A DNA stretch of 64,000 nucleotides from Nitrincola alkalilacustris (GTDB lineage: Bacteria; Pseudomonadota; Gammaproteobacteria; Pseudomonadales; Balneatricaceae), in contig NZ_WBOM01000006.1 in assembly GCF_008973755.1 (NCBI RefSeq), positions 1 through 64,000 of the forward strand, given 5' to 3'. Both the position numbers and the translations under genes were made by a program. The notes beneath the pieces are model-generated. The model was not told the origin of the DNA. It did not search any database and saw only the letters and a list, made by a program, of their open reading frames with translations. Shown piece after piece: positions 6,104 through 15,708 of this stretch; the first letter of the stretch is position 1; the number at the start of each line of letters is the position of its first letter.

Positions 6104-6889
6104 ATGTCCACCAAATCAAAACCCAAGCCTAAGCCAGAGGATAACCATCTCCTGGCAGCCTTAACACCTGAAGTTCAAGGCCGTTTGTTTCCTCATCTGG
6201 AGCTGGTGCCATTGCCTTTACGTGCAGTCCTGTATGAATCCAGAAAGCCCATGCGTCATGTATATTTCCCCACCGATTCTATTGTCTCGCTGCAGTATCT
6301 GTTGGCAAATGGGACGTCGACTGCACTATCGGTTGTGGGTAACGAGGGGTTGCTAGGCATCACTTTGTTCCTCGGTGGAGAAAACGTATCCAGCCGGTCG
6401 TTGGTACAGAGCGCTGGCTACGCATATCGGCTTCCCAGATCAAAAGTGAAAGAGGAGTTCAACCGCCACGGCCAGTTGTTGCTGCTGATGTTGCGCTACA
6501 CGCAGGCCCTGATCACCCAGGTTTCTCAAACTGCCGTTTGCAACCGACATCATACGATCGCCCAGCAGCTCTGTCGCTGGCTCCTGCTATCCATGGATCG
6601 CCTGCCGAATAGCAACCACTTGACGTTGACGCAGGAGTTCATCAGCAACATGCTCGGTGTTCGCCGCGAGGGCGTCACGCAAGCTGCGTTAAAGTTACAG
6701 GAGCTGGGTGTAATTGCATATTCGCGTGGGTTGATCAAGGTACTGGATCGGGATCAGCTTGAATCACTGGCTTGTGAGTGCTATAGCGTGGTCAAGAAGG
6801 AAACAGATCTGCTCCTTGATTACCTGCCGCAGCGTCAGGTAATCAAGAATGTAGACGAGATCCCTACTGCGAAGCTTGAAACGCAGTAG
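6104..6889 (+). CDS. Crp/Fnr-family transcriptional regulator
   Basis: 261 residues from ATG 6104 (AAGGA 7 bases upstream). Residues about 25-145 form a cyclic-nucleotide-binding-like sensor domain (VYFPTDSIVSLQYLL, GNEGLLGITLFLGGE). The C-terminal part contains the winged helix: LTLTQEFISNMLGVRREGVT, then ALKLQELGVIAYSRGLIKVLD. It lacks the Cys set of Fnr, so oxygen sensing through an iron-sulfur cluster is unlikely. Regulators of this subtype, with a long helix after the sensor domain, are common in proteobacteria and mostly uncharacterised. Target genes are unknown. Confidence 0.85.
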   Translation: MSTKSKPKPKPEDNHLLAALTPEVQGRLFPHLELVPLPLRAVLYESRKPMRHVYFPTDSIVSLQYLLANGTSTALSVVGNEGLLGITLFLGGENVSSRSLVQSAGYAYRLPRSKVKEEFNRHGQLLLLMLRYTQALITQVSQTAVCNRHHTIAQQLCRWLLLSMDRLPNSNHLTLTQEFISNMLGVRREGVTQAALKLQELGVIAYSRGLIKVLDRDQLESLACECYSVVKKETDLLLDYLPQRQVIKNVDEIPTAKLETQ

Positions 6890-6909
6890 GTGTGAGGGTG
6901 ATGGCTTAG

Positions 6910-6934
6910 TGCCGCGCCCTTGGCTGTCGCGGCA
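6910..6934. terminator. Stem-loop between convergent crp-like gene and mfd
   Basis: TGCCGCG (6910-6916) pairs with CGCGGCA (6928-6934) around an 11-base loop. It lies between two converging genes but lacks a T-run on either strand, so terminator function is only likely. Confidence 0.4.
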
Positions 6935-6987
6935 GATAACGGTTAAAACAGGACTACAGAGCTTTACCGCACAGTGAAAGAGGGCTA

Positions 6988-9900
6988 TCAGCCACTCCTC
7001 CCAGCCAGATGATCCAGCAGCTTATCAACGATTCTGATACGTACTTCGTTCTGTTCCATCTTCAGGTTGAATCTGAGCGCATTGGCACCGTCCAGCTTAT
7101 AAGCGCCCGGCTGTTGCTGTACCAGCCTCACCAGTATCATCGGCTCGACCAGTGGCTCGGTGTCAAACTCGATCTTGCCTGATTTTGCACCGGCATCCAG
7201 CTTGACGATACCCAGTGCCTGAGCCTTGAGTTTCAGCTCAGTGATGGCGATCAGGTTTTTCACTGGATCGGGCATCATGCCGAAGCGATCGATCATCTCC
7301 ACTTGCAACTCATGCAGCGCCTTTGAGTCCTGTGCGTTGGAGATACGCTTGTACAGAATCAGGCGGTTATGCACATCCGGCAGATACTCCTCAGGAATCA
7401 GGGCAGGCAGGTGCAGGTTAACCTCACAGCCATGCTGCAAAGGTTTGTCCAGATTCGGTGTTTTGCCTTCACGGATCGATTTGATCGCCTCTTCAAGCAT
7501 CTCCATGTAAAGCCCGAAGCCGATTGTCTGCATCTGGCCGCTCTGCTCCTCGCCCAGCAGTTCGCCGGCGCCACGAATCTCAAGATCATGTGTGGCCAGG
7601 GTAAAGCCTGCGCCCAGGGTGTTGGCTTGGCTGAGGGCCTCCAGGCGCTTGCGGGCATCTTCGGTCATGGCGCGGGCAGGGGGCGTCAACAGATAGGCAT
7701 AGGCCTGATGATGCGAGCGCCCGACACGGCCACGTAGCTGATGAAGCTGTGCGAGGCCGAACTTGTCGGCGCGCTCGATGATGATGGTGTTGGCGTTGGG
7801 AATATCGATACCGGTCTCAATGATCGTGGTGCAGACCAGTACATTGAAGCGCTTGTGATAGAAATCGCCCATCACCTGTTCCAGCTCGCGCTCGCGCATC
7901 TGGCCGTGGCCGATAGCGACACGGGCCTCTGGCACCAACTCCGACACCTCTCGTGCCAGCTTCTCGATGCTCTTGACCTCATTGTGCAGGTAATAGACCT
8001 GACCACCACGTAATAGCTCACGTAGAATCGCCTCTTTCAGCAGTGGTGCAGTGGATTCACGAATAAAGGTCTTCACCGACAGGCGTCTTGCCGGTGGTGT
8101 GGCGATGATCGACAGATCGCGCATGCCCGACATCGCCATATTCAGCGTGCGCGGAATCGGTGTGGCGGTCATGGTCAGGATATCGATCTCGGCGCGCAGC
8201 GATTTGATCCGCTCCTTCTGCTGTACACCAAAGCGGTGCTCTTCATCGATAATCAACAGGCCCAGATTCTTGAACTTGATATTGCCCTGCAGCAGCTTGT
8301 GCGTGCCGATCAGGATATCCACCTGCCCGGACTCCACAGCAGTGGTAATCTCTTGCTGCTGTTTGGCGCTACGAAAACGTGAGATCAGTTCGACATTGAC
8401 CGGCCAGTCGGCAAAGCGATCACAGAAGTTATCATAGTGCTGCTGTGCCAGCAGGGTGGTGGGCACCAGAATGGCAACCTGTTTGCCCGACTGCACGGCG
8501 ACAAACGCAGCGCGCATGGCGACTTCCGTCTTGCCAAAGCCGACATCACCACAGACCAACCGATCCATCGGCGTCGGGGCGCGCATATCATCCAGTACCG
8601 CCTGTATCGAGCTGGCCTGATCCGGTGTTTCTTCAAACGGGAAGGCGGCGGCAAAGCGGCGGTAATCATCTTCTGGGCACTCAAACGCAAACCCCTTGCG
8701 GGCAGCCCTTCGTGCATAGATATCCAGCAGCTCGGCTGCGGCATCTCTGACTCGCTCAGCGGCTTTGCGACGGGCCTTGAGCCACTGCTCGGTACCAAGT
8801 TTCTGCAATGGCGCGGCATCCTCACTGCCGCCGGTATAGCGGCTGATCAGATGCAGTGACGAGACAGGCACATAGAGTTTGGCCTGGTTGGCGTACTCCA
8901 GCATCAGGAACTCACTGCTCTGGCCATCCACGGAGATCGTCTGCAGGCCACGATACCGGCCCACACCATGATCAAGATGGACAACCGGTGCATCGATATA
9001 CAACTCAGACAGATGGCGAATAACCTGATCCGATTGCTCTTTCTCACGCTGTCGACGACGGCGCTGGAACACCTGACGCCCGAATAACTGAGTCTCGGTG
9101 ACGATATGGAACTGGCCCGGTATCGACAGACCGGTTTCCAGCGGGTAAACCGTAATCGCTAAGCCTGCTGGTGCTTGCAGGAAACTGGCCCAGTTATCAT
9201 GTTCCTCAGCTTTCAGGTTACTTTTGCGCAGCAGATCCAGCAGCGCCTCGCGGCGGCCTGCCGATTCTGCGCAAAGTAGCACCGGTGTTTTACTTTCAGT
9301 GACAAAACGGTGGAAGTGAACCAGCGCATCCGCAGCCCCAGGTTCTGCCGTCAGGTCCGGTGGCGCCACGCAGGGCAGGTTGTCGCGCCCGGGCTTGACC
9401 TCTTCTGCCTCACTGTTGAGGCGCAGTCTGGGGTATTGCTTGAGCGCAGCCTGCAGTATATCCACCGGCAGATAAAGCTGCTCGGGTGACAGGATAGGGC
9501 GCTCGACATCATGGGCGCGCTCACTGAAGCGATCCTGTATCTCCTCCCAGAAGTGTTTGGCCGAAGCCTCAAGCCCTGACTGTTCCAGCAGAAGTGTGGA
9601 TGCCGGCAGATAATCAAAAAGCGTGGCGGTCGCTTCAAAGAACAGGGGCAGGTAATACTCGATCCCGGCCGGTGTCAGACCCGCCGACACATCCTGGTAA
9701 ACCGAACAGCGTTTGACATCGACATCAAATTTCTCTCGCCAACGCTGCTTGAAATCACGCAGTGCCTGCTCGGTAAAGGGAAACTCTTTGGCTGGCAATA
9801 GCCGGATGCGCTCTATCTGCTCGACCGAGCGCTGGGTATCAGGATCGAAGGTGCGAAGGGTATCTATCTCATCATCAAACAGATCTATGCGATAAGGGGT

Positions 9901-10440
9901 GTCGCTGCCCATCGGGAAGATGTCGATAATCGCACCGCGAATCGCGAATTCACCATGCTCATAAACCGTATCCACTGCCTGATAACCGGCACTGGTCAGT
10001 TGGGTACGCAGTGTCTCCGGCACCAGCTTCTGGCCCAGCTCCAGATGCAGGCAATTACCGGAAATGAACTGTACCGGCGCCACGCGCTGCATCAGTGTGG
10101 TGGCAGGCACGATGACGATGCCCTGCTCAAGCCCGGGCAGCTTGTACAGAGACTCTATGCGCTGCGAGATGATGTCCTGATGCGGCGAAAAGGTGTCATA
10201 GGGCAGGGTTTCCCAGTCTGGGAACAGCATCACCGGCAGTGAATCACCTATGTAAAAGCCTATCTCCTGATGGGCTCTGAGCGCGGTTTCATTGTCATTA
10301 CAGACCAGCAGAATCGGCCCACGGCGGTACTCACGTGCTATCTGCTCCAGCAATAACCCTGTTGCACTGCCCACTACCTGTCCCAGACGTTTGAGATCAC
10401 CCGGACGTTGCGGCAGTGAATAGGAAAATGAGCTCAGCAC
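6988..10440 (-). CDS. mfd: Transcription-repair coupling factor Mfd
   Basis: 1150 residues, the usual length. Mfd removes RNA polymerase stalled at DNA damage and recruits UvrA. Domains in order: UvrB-like N-terminal modules (LLVCNDNETALRAHQEIGFY, LFPDWETLPYD), the RNA-polymerase-interacting domain (HLDHGVGRYRGL), then the SF2 translocase with P-loop GDVGFGKTEVA, DEEH box LLIIDEEHRFGV, TATPIPRTL, and GRVGRSHHQAYAYLL, and a C-terminal TRCF domain. The start is GTG 10440, with GGAG upstream. It stands alone, converging with the Crp/Fnr-type gene. Confidence 0.97.
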   Translation of the reverse strand: MLSSFSYSLPQRPGDLKRLGQVVGSATGLLLEQIAREYRRGPILLVCNDNETALRAHQEIGFYIGDSLPVMLFPDWETLPYDTFSPHQDIISQRIESLYKLPGLEQGIVIVPATTLMQRVAPVQFISGNCLHLELGQKLVPETLRTQLTSAGYQAVDTVYEHGEFAIRGAIIDIFPMGSDTPYRIDLFDDEIDTLRTFDPDTQRSVEQIERIRLLPAKEFPFTEQALRDFKQRWREKFDVDVKRCSVYQDVSAGLTPAGIEYYLPLFFEATATLFDYLPASTLLLEQSGLEASAKHFWEEIQDRFSERAHDVERPILSPEQLYLPVDILQAALKQYPRLRLNSEAEEVKPGRDNLPCVAPPDLTAEPGAADALVHFHRFVTESKTPVLLCAESAGRREALLDLLRKSNLKAEEHDNWASFLQAPAGLAITVYPLETGLSIPGQFHIVTETQLFGRQVFQRRRRQREKEQSDQVIRHLSELYIDAPVVHLDHGVGRYRGLQTISVDGQSSEFLMLEYANQAKLYVPVSSLHLISRYTGGSEDAAPLQKLGTEQWLKARRKAAERVRDAAAELLDIYARRAARKGFAFECPEDDYRRFAAAFPFEETPDQASSIQAVLDDMRAPTPMDRLVCGDVGFGKTEVAMRAAFVAVQSGKQVAILVPTTLLAQQHYDNFCDRFADWPVNVELISRFRSAKQQQEITTAVESGQVDILIGTHKLLQGNIKFKNLGLLIIDEEHRFGVQQKERIKSLRAEIDILTMTATPIPRTLNMAMSGMRDLSIIATPPARRLSVKTFIRESTAPLLKEAILRELLRGGQVYYLHNEVKSIEKLAREVSELVPEARVAIGHGQMRERELEQVMGDFYHKRFNVLVCTTIIETGIDIPNANTIIIERADKFGLAQLHQLRGRVGRSHHQAYAYLLTPPARAMTEDARKRLEALSQANTLGAGFTLATHDLEIRGAGELLGEEQSGQMQTIGFGLYMEMLEEAIKSIREGKTPNLDKPLQHGCEVNLHLPALIPEEYLPDVHNRLILYKRISNAQDSKALHELQVEMIDRFGMMPDPVKNLIAITELKLKAQALGIVKLDAGAKSGKIEFDTEPLVEPMILVRLVQQQPGAYKLDGANALRFNLKMEQNEVRIRIVDKLLDHLAGRSG

Positions 10441-10560
10441 CTTGTTGCTCCCTGAAGCTGTTCATACCATGACTAAGACAAGCCGCATATGGTACCTGCT
10501 TGGGCTGGAAAAGGCAGCTTGTTCAGTCGCTTGTTGGTGGGGGTTTTGTAATTTCTGGAG

Positions 10561-12546
10561 TCATTTCATCTCGGGAGAATCCAACGGAATATTGATAAGT
10601 ACCCGACAACCTTGATTATTATCGCTCTGTACGCAGATTTTCCCACCCAGCACGTGAGTGACAAGGTTGAAGACGACATACATCCCTAAACCGGATCCGC
10701 CTTGCCCAAATCGTGAAGAGTAAAAAGGTTCGAAAACTCGGGGTAAGGTATCAGCAGAAATACCTCTGCCTTGATCACATACGGTGATCAAAACCTGGCT
10801 GTTTTGCTTCATGGTGCTGATTGTCACGATACCACCCTCACTGTCATAGGCGTGGGTAGCTGCGTTTTCGAGAACAGATGTTATCACTTTGGTAAGACAG
10901 GCAGGGAAGGAGTTCATCTCTATGTTTGGCTCCAGTTGCAAGTCTATCGTGCAGTTTCTTGCCTTGCAGTTGCTCTCAACCAGCATCACGGCGTGGTGTA
11001 TTGAGTCTTGTAGATTAAATTGGCGACGTATTTCGTGGTTTTGAGCGGTGGCTATCTGTCTGAAGTCATGCACGAGCTTTGTGGCTTTATCAAGATTTGT
11101 GCTCAGAATGGTCTTGACTCTTATCAGCTCGTTGAGATGTTTTTCAAGACTTGAACGCCTCATGTTTCCTGACTGCAGCTCATCACCGAGCTTGGCTGCC
11201 TGTTGCTCCAGCGTGGAGCTGACCAGAAGGCAGTTGCCCAAAGGGGTGTTCAGCTCATGTGAAATACCGGCTACCAGCGAGCCCAGCGCAGCAAGTTTTT
11301 CCGCTTCTATCAGCTCATTCTGTGCAGCGGTCAAACGATCAATTGCTTCTTCTAATTCCTGATTGGAGTTTTCAAGCTCAGATGTCCGTTGCTTAACCAG
11401 CAGTTCCAGGTTGTGGTTAAGATTTCGTATTTCGGCCTCTACCTGCGCCTGTTTTTTCTGCTGTGCATCGATGTGTGCGATCATCTCATTAAAAGATGAA
11501 ACCAGTTGACCTGCCTCTCCGGTTGCCTTGAGCTGAATCTGGCGGCTACCTTTGATCCTCGGAAGTCTTGTCAGGTGCTCTGAAAGTGTTGTCAGTGGGG
11601 TCAGTGCACGATGAGATACCAGCCAGACACCAATAGACAGTATTCCCCCAAGCAGAGCAGTCATCCAGTAAAGGCCATGCAGGGCTGATTTGAAGGGTCT
11701 TTCTGCCTCATCATGTGGATAGTTGGCCGCAAGGATCCAGCCAGCATGCCTTACCTGGTGGAAAGCTACCAGCATATCCACTCCGGAAGAGTTGATGGTT
11801 CTTCCATATCCCTCATAGTTATCTGATAAGGCTCTATCAAGCAGGTAGTTTGCGCCTGGCTGGGCTGCAATTTTCATCACTCTGTCCTGATCAGGATGCA
11901 TCAACATGATGCGATCTGTCGTGACCAGATACAGGTAGCCATTGTCTCCTACTTGTACATCACTGAGGGAGGAGAGTAGGTTATCACCATTCAACTTCAG
12001 GGCACCGGCGAGATATCCTCTGAAGGTGTCTGACTCATCAAAAACAGCCATTATCATCACTATGGCAGGGCATCCTCCACAGGCCGGTGAGGCATAGGGT
12101 TTGGAGATCTCGACCTGACGTGTCTGCTGGGCAAGAAAGTTTGTTTCAGAGGCTGTGCTTTTGCCTCCTCTGCGTTGTTTGGCTGCTTCTGGGTCTGTCA
12201 GGAATACGCCATACAGTAGCTCATCTGCAGAGGCAATGAATAAGCCAAGATCAAAAATAGTCAAAGCACTTTTTTGCTCTTCGAGATAACCTTGAGCAAT
12301 GTCCGGATCCAGGTAGCTTTGCATCGGCACCGACTCAGCAATCGCCTGAAGAGCCAATTTTGCCGCACTCAGGCGGTTATCGAGCACTTTTGCATGTGTC
12401 GATACCAGTAGGGTGATATTTTCCCCGATAGTCTGCTCAAAGCGCTTTTCAAGTGATGATAGGACGACTATCAATGTTGTCAGAAGTGTCATAACGAAAA
12501 TGGCTGATACACCCAGCGCAAATCGTGTCTTGATAGACCAGTTCAT
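10561..12546 (-). CDS. Cache-domain sensor histidine kinase
   Basis: 661 residues from ATG 12546 (AGGA upstream); an earlier ATG at 12594 lacks a good ribosome-binding site. A membrane helix (about 8-30) is followed by a double-Cache periplasmic sensor with an unusual SPACGGCPAI segment, a second membrane helix, HAMP, a long coiled coil, the phospho-acceptor GSLVAGISHELNTPLGN, and an ATPase domain with ENAATHA (N box), DQGRGIS, FEPFYSSRFG and GGSGLGMYVV. No receiver domain is fused and no response regulator is adjacent, so its partner is encoded elsewhere. Confidence 0.9.
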   Translation of the reverse strand: MNWSIKTRFALGVSAIFVMTLLTTLIVVLSSLEKRFEQTIGENITLLVSTHAKVLDNRLSAAKLALQAIAESVPMQSYLDPDIAQGYLEEQKSALTIFDLGLFIASADELLYGVFLTDPEAAKQRRGGKSTASETNFLAQQTRQVEISKPYASPACGGCPAIVMIMAVFDESDTFRGYLAGALKLNGDNLLSSLSDVQVGDNGYLYLVTTDRIMLMHPDQDRVMKIAAQPGANYLLDRALSDNYEGYGRTINSSGVDMLVAFHQVRHAGWILAANYPHDEAERPFKSALHGLYWMTALLGGILSIGVWLVSHRALTPLTTLSEHLTRLPRIKGSRQIQLKATGEAGQLVSSFNEMIAHIDAQQKKQAQVEAEIRNLNHNLELLVKQRTSELENSNQELEEAIDRLTAAQNELIEAEKLAALGSLVAGISHELNTPLGNCLLVSSTLEQQAAKLGDELQSGNMRRSSLEKHLNELIRVKTILSTNLDKATKLVHDFRQIATAQNHEIRRQFNLQDSIHHAVMLVESNCKARNCTIDLQLEPNIEMNSFPACLTKVITSVLENAATHAYDSEGGIVTISTMKQNSQVLITVCDQGRGISADTLPRVFEPFYSSRFGQGGSGLGMYVVFNLVTHVLGGKICVQSDNNQGCRVLINIPLDSPEMK

Positions 12547-12884
12547 CACAGTATTCCTGAAATAAGTGCCCCACCGCCGGATTCTCAGATGCATTCCGGT
12601 TTCATGCGTCCTGCACTATCAGTCAAGCGAACGTTGATCTTTATCTACTGATCAACATTAGTGTTCTGCCATGACTCATACAAGATGTGATTTGAGTTAG
12701 ATCACATGCACAACTGAAGATAGAAACATTTGTGATACATTCGTCGTCAACTGTGCTGATGAACAGCTCCATTTAACCTTCCGAAGATTTTGCGTTGGAT
12801 CTTGCATGGACGTAATTAGCGATGATGGCGCTTGTAAATGGCACCATACAGGTCTAAAACTCAAAGGATACTGGAGGATTAGCT
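12547..12884. other. Divergent intergenic region with two inverted repeats
   Basis: Two perfect 7-bp inverted repeats lie between the kinase (minus) and the DUF6498 gene (plus): GTTGATC/GATCAAC (12633-12639, 12650-12656) and ATGTGAT/ATCACAT (12685-12691, 12701-12707). The second resembles a Crp half-site pair but with a wider spacer than the usual 6. Either could be an operator. No gene is seen. Confidence 0.4.
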
Positions 12885-12953
12885 ATGATCAGCAAAGGAG
12901 TCTATATGCAGTTGCCTGTCTGGAAGCCTGAGCAGGCCTCAGAATGTTGGTAG
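12885..12953 (+). CDS. Small upstream reading frame, 22 residues
   Basis: ATG 12885 follows a good GGAGG (12873-12877) and encodes MISKGVYMQLPVWKPEQASE plus CW. A second ATG at 12906 in the same frame has its own AAAGGAG. The stop (12951-12953) overlaps the start of the next gene at 12944 by 10 bases, so translation of this frame could feed ribosomes into the membrane-protein gene, which lacks a clear site of its own. It could instead be chance. Confidence 0.4.
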   Translation: MISKGVYMQLPVWKPEQASECW

Positions 12954-13639
12954 TAACGGGTAATAAGTCCCTCTCTGTTTTGTTCCTTGTTCTCATGAAC
13001 CTTATACCGATAGGGGGCGTGCTGTTTTTTGGCTGGTCGGTTTATGAGGTGCTTTTTCTCTTCTGGGCCGAGAGTCTGATTATCGGCGGCTTTAATTTGG
13101 CCAGGTTCTGGACGCTGTACAAGCGTCGCAATGACGGCATGATGCTGATCATGATCCCTTTTTTCTGCATGCACTATGGCACCTTCCTGTTGGTGCATCT
13201 GGTTTTCCTCAACACCTTCTTTTCACCTGATGACTCAGTCGAACGACTGCCATTCTATGGTTACCTTTTGCCGTTACTTGGGTTGATTGCCAGTCATGCC
13301 TACTCCTACTCGGTTAACTTTCTGCGTGCAGGAGAGTATCAGAAGGCATCCTGGAAGGAGCTGATGGTGGCTCCTTATCAGAGAATTTTAGCCATGCAGG
13401 CCACTTTGCTGGTAGGTGGTGCGTTGGTGATGTTTCTTGGTGAACAGGTTATTGCATTGGCTATCCTCGTGGCGATCAAGATTGTTATTGATATTTCAGC
13501 GCATCGAAAGGAGCACCTGAACAAGGCCAGTCAGGAGTTAAATACAGCAGAGCAAGGGGAAGCGGCTGAGCGCTCATCTGTTTTTCCCGGTTGGGAGTCT
13601 GACACTACCTCAAAAAGCCGCGCAGATAAGCGTGAGTAG
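12944..13639 (+). CDS. DUF6498-type integral membrane protein
   Basis: 231 residues with about five to six membrane helices; the first runs LSVLFLVLMNLIPIGGVLFF, and FWAESLIIGGFNLARF and FFCMHYGTFLLVHLVF are typical of DUF6498 proteins. The function of the family is unknown. The C-terminal 35 residues are polar and charged and probably cytoplasmic. An in-frame TGA at 12929 excludes a much earlier start. The following DUF3137 gene begins 27 bases after the stop, so they are probably cotranscribed. Confidence 0.75.
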   Translation: MLVVTGNKSLSVLFLVLMNLIPIGGVLFFGWSVYEVLFLFWAESLIIGGFNLARFWTLYKRRNDGMMLIMIPFFCMHYGTFLLVHLVFLNTFFSPDDSVERLPFYGYLLPLLGLIASHAYSYSVNFLRAGEYQKASWKELMVAPYQRILAMQATLLVGGALVMFLGEQVIALAILVAIKIVIDISAHRKEHLNKASQELNTAEQGEAAERSSVFPGWESDTTSKSRADKRE

Positions 13640-13666
13640 ATAATCTGTTCAGAAGGGCCGTTCATC

Positions 13667-14716
13667 ATGTCAACATCTACAGCTGTAAAGGGTTCGCGAG
13701 CTGAAGCAGTTCTGCATGCCACAGCGGGCCGTTTTCCTGCGTTGGAAGCCGAGCGCGAGGCATTGCGTCAAAGGGTAAAACAGCAACTGAAGGTGATAGG
13801 GACAGCTGCGGTGCTGATCTCATTGATCCTTTGGGTACTGTTAGGCGAACCGGGTGAGGGGCTGGCGATATTGGTGATTGTGATGGCTACCGCCTATGCA
13901 GCGTATCTGTTGTATCGTGGCCAGAAACAATGGGAACAGCGGGTGTTGGATGAGGTGATACCCGAGGTCTGCTCGGCTTTGCACGGGCTCGAGTATCAGG
14001 CGGTTGTTACATCTAAGGATTACCTGGCTCCCTATGAAACGCTTGGGCTAGTGGGTGAGTCGAATGATCCAAAGTTGACTCATTACTTTAAAGGCAGTCA
14101 TCACGGTGTCGGTTTTGAGTGTGTTCACGCGAACCTGCAAAACACTAGTGGTAAGAGTAAACATACAACGCCTGTTTTCGAGGGGTTACTGTTCCGAATA
14201 CAGGTGCCAGTCAATATTGATGCCAGAATATTGATCCTGCCTAATGCGGGAGTATTCTCGAAGCGCCGTGACATGGCCATTGTTCCTTTGGGCAATCCAG
14301 CTTTTGATGAAAAGTTTGTCGTCAGTCATGAGATGTCCAACTCTCATGGCGAGGCGCTTATCCGCTCTGTCATTACCCCGGAGTTCCAGTCAGCCTTGCT
14401 CCGAATCAACGCTCGTGAGAGCGATCTTGCCTATGGCCGTTCTGCAATCACTGCCGGGATGATTTATGACAGCCTTTACCTGGCGTTGACTCGGTTTAAA
14501 CTCAGCTCATCCATCGGTCCTGTCAAAATCGAGCGTCCACAAGCCTTTCTGAGTATGGGGTTTTTCATGCGCGCAAACTCTGGCCTTGAAACGTCGGTCA
14601 GTGAGATGGTCAAGGATATAGAGACGGTTTACAGAATTATCGAAGAGTTGGACGCCGCTTTTGCTGTACCAGATATCCACGTTGCCGGTGAGTCAGTTCA
14701 GTGGCCGGAGAGGTAG
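13667..14716 (+). CDS. DUF3137-domain membrane protein
   Basis: 349 residues. Two closely spaced membrane helices (VIGTAAVLISLILWVLL and GLAILVIVMATAYAAYLLY, about 47-85) are followed by a long cytoplasmic DUF3137 region (PYETLGLVGES, HGVGFECVHANLQ, FEGLLFRIQVPVN). The family has no known activity. It sits downstream of the DUF6498 gene in the same direction, and converges on dapA with 41 bases between. Confidence 0.75.
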   Translation: MSTSTAVKGSRAEAVLHATAGRFPALEAEREALRQRVKQQLKVIGTAAVLISLILWVLLGEPGEGLAILVIVMATAYAAYLLYRGQKQWEQRVLDEVIPEVCSALHGLEYQAVVTSKDYLAPYETLGLVGESNDPKLTHYFKGSHHGVGFECVHANLQNTSGKSKHTTPVFEGLLFRIQVPVNIDARILILPNAGVFSKRRDMAIVPLGNPAFDEKFVVSHEMSNSHGEALIRSVITPEFQSALLRINARESDLAYGRSAITAGMIYDSLYLALTRFKLSSSIGPVKIERPQAFLSMGFFMRANSGLETSVSEMVKDIETVYRIIEELDAAFAVPDIHVAGESVQWPER

Positions 14717-14757
14717 TCATAGACTATGAGTCTACCTCCCCCTCTCAACCGCCTCTG

Positions 14758-15621
14758 TCAGCGCAATTGCAACGCTTGCCTGATGGCCTCACGTGTGACA
14801 TCGCTCAGCGGCACCATCGGCAGACGGCACTCCTCTTCACAAAGCTCCATCAGCGATGCGGCATACTTGATACCCGCCGGATTCGGCTCACGAAACAGCG
14901 CCGTATAGAACGGAACCAGCTGTTCATGGATGGTCAGTGCAGCAGCAAAATCATTATCCGCACACAGCTCCTGGATACGTGAACATTCGGCTGGCAGTAC
15001 GTTGGATGCCACCGAAATACAGCCATGACCACCGCTGGCATTGTAAGCCAGAGCGGTGATGTCATCGCCCGACAGATAGCTGAAGGGCTTCTGAATCCGG
15101 CTGCGCTCATGGTTGATTCTTCCCAGTTCTCCAGTGGCATCCTTGACCCCGATCACTCTGGGCAGTTCTGCCAGTCTTGCCATGGTATCCGGCAGTACAT
15201 CGACTATGCAGCGGGGCGGTATGTTATAGATCACGATCGGGATATCGGTGCTGTCATGCAGGGCACGAAAGTGCTGATACAACCCCTCCTGAGACGGGCG
15301 ATTATAGTAGCCGGCCACCGCAAGCACTGCATCTGCACCCACTGACTGAGCGTGACGAGCATAAGCGATCGCTTCTGTCGGGTTGTTGGAGCCTGCACCC
15401 GCCACGACCGGTACCTGGCCAGCGGTTTCCTGCACCACCAGATCCACTACCCGTTTATGCTCGCGCTCTGACAGAGTGGGAGACTCGCCAGTAGTACCGA
15501 CTACAACCAGCCCGTGAATACCGCCATCAAGCTGATGACGGATCAGCTTGCTCAGGGCGGCCTCATCCAACTGACCATTTCTAAACGGGGTAATCAGGGC
15601 CGTCAGGCATCCGGCTAACAT
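14758..15621 (-). CDS. dapA: 4-hydroxy-tetrahydrodipicolinate synthase
   Basis: 287 residues from ATG 15621, preceded by AAGAGGAAATACC; the frame is open further upstream but without a start context. DapA condenses pyruvate with aspartate semialdehyde, the first step of the lysine/diaminopimelate branch. Visible are MLAGCLTALITPF, the GTTGESPTL site, IVIYNIPPR with the catalytic Tyr, and GVKDATGEL with the Schiff-base Lys. Unlike E. coli, no bamC follows. About 30 bases upstream lie an intrinsic terminator and a lysine-rich leader peptide, so lysine-responsive attenuation is likely. Confidence 0.96.
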   Translation of the reverse strand: MLAGCLTALITPFRNGQLDEAALSKLIRHQLDGGIHGLVVVGTTGESPTLSEREHKRVVDLVVQETAGQVPVVAGAGSNNPTEAIAYARHAQSVGADAVLAVAGYYNRPSQEGLYQHFRALHDSTDIPIVIYNIPPRCIVDVLPDTMARLAELPRVIGVKDATGELGRINHERSRIQKPFSYLSGDDITALAYNASGGHGCISVASNVLPAECSRIQELCADNDFAAALTIHEQLVPFYTALFREPNPAGIKYAASLMELCEEECRLPMVPLSDVTREAIRQALQLR

Positions 15622-15652
15622 GGTATTTCCTCTTGTGTGAATTGCAGGCAAT

Positions 15653-15686
15653 AAAAAACCCGGTGGCGAGTGTCGCGACCGGGTTT
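15653..15686 (-). terminator. Attenuator-type intrinsic terminator upstream of dapA
   Basis: Read on the minus strand, AAACCCGGT (15686-15678) pairs with ACCGGGTTT (15664-15656), with an upper stem TCGC/GCGA and a 3-base loop, followed directly by a run of six T. It lies between the leader peptide and dapA, where termination would block dapA. Bases 15662-15673 could instead pair with the end of the leader-peptide frame (15713-15724; 10 of 12 Watson-Crick plus one G-U), which would disrupt the stem. Confidence 0.8.
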
Positions 15687-15708
15687 AGGAGTGTTCGAAT
15701 CTTACGTT

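Noticed and set aside
12685-12707. Crp binding site
   Set aside because: Arms ATGTGAT/ATCACAT fit but the spacer is longer than the usual 6 between TGTGA and TCACA, so it is listed only as an inverted repeat.
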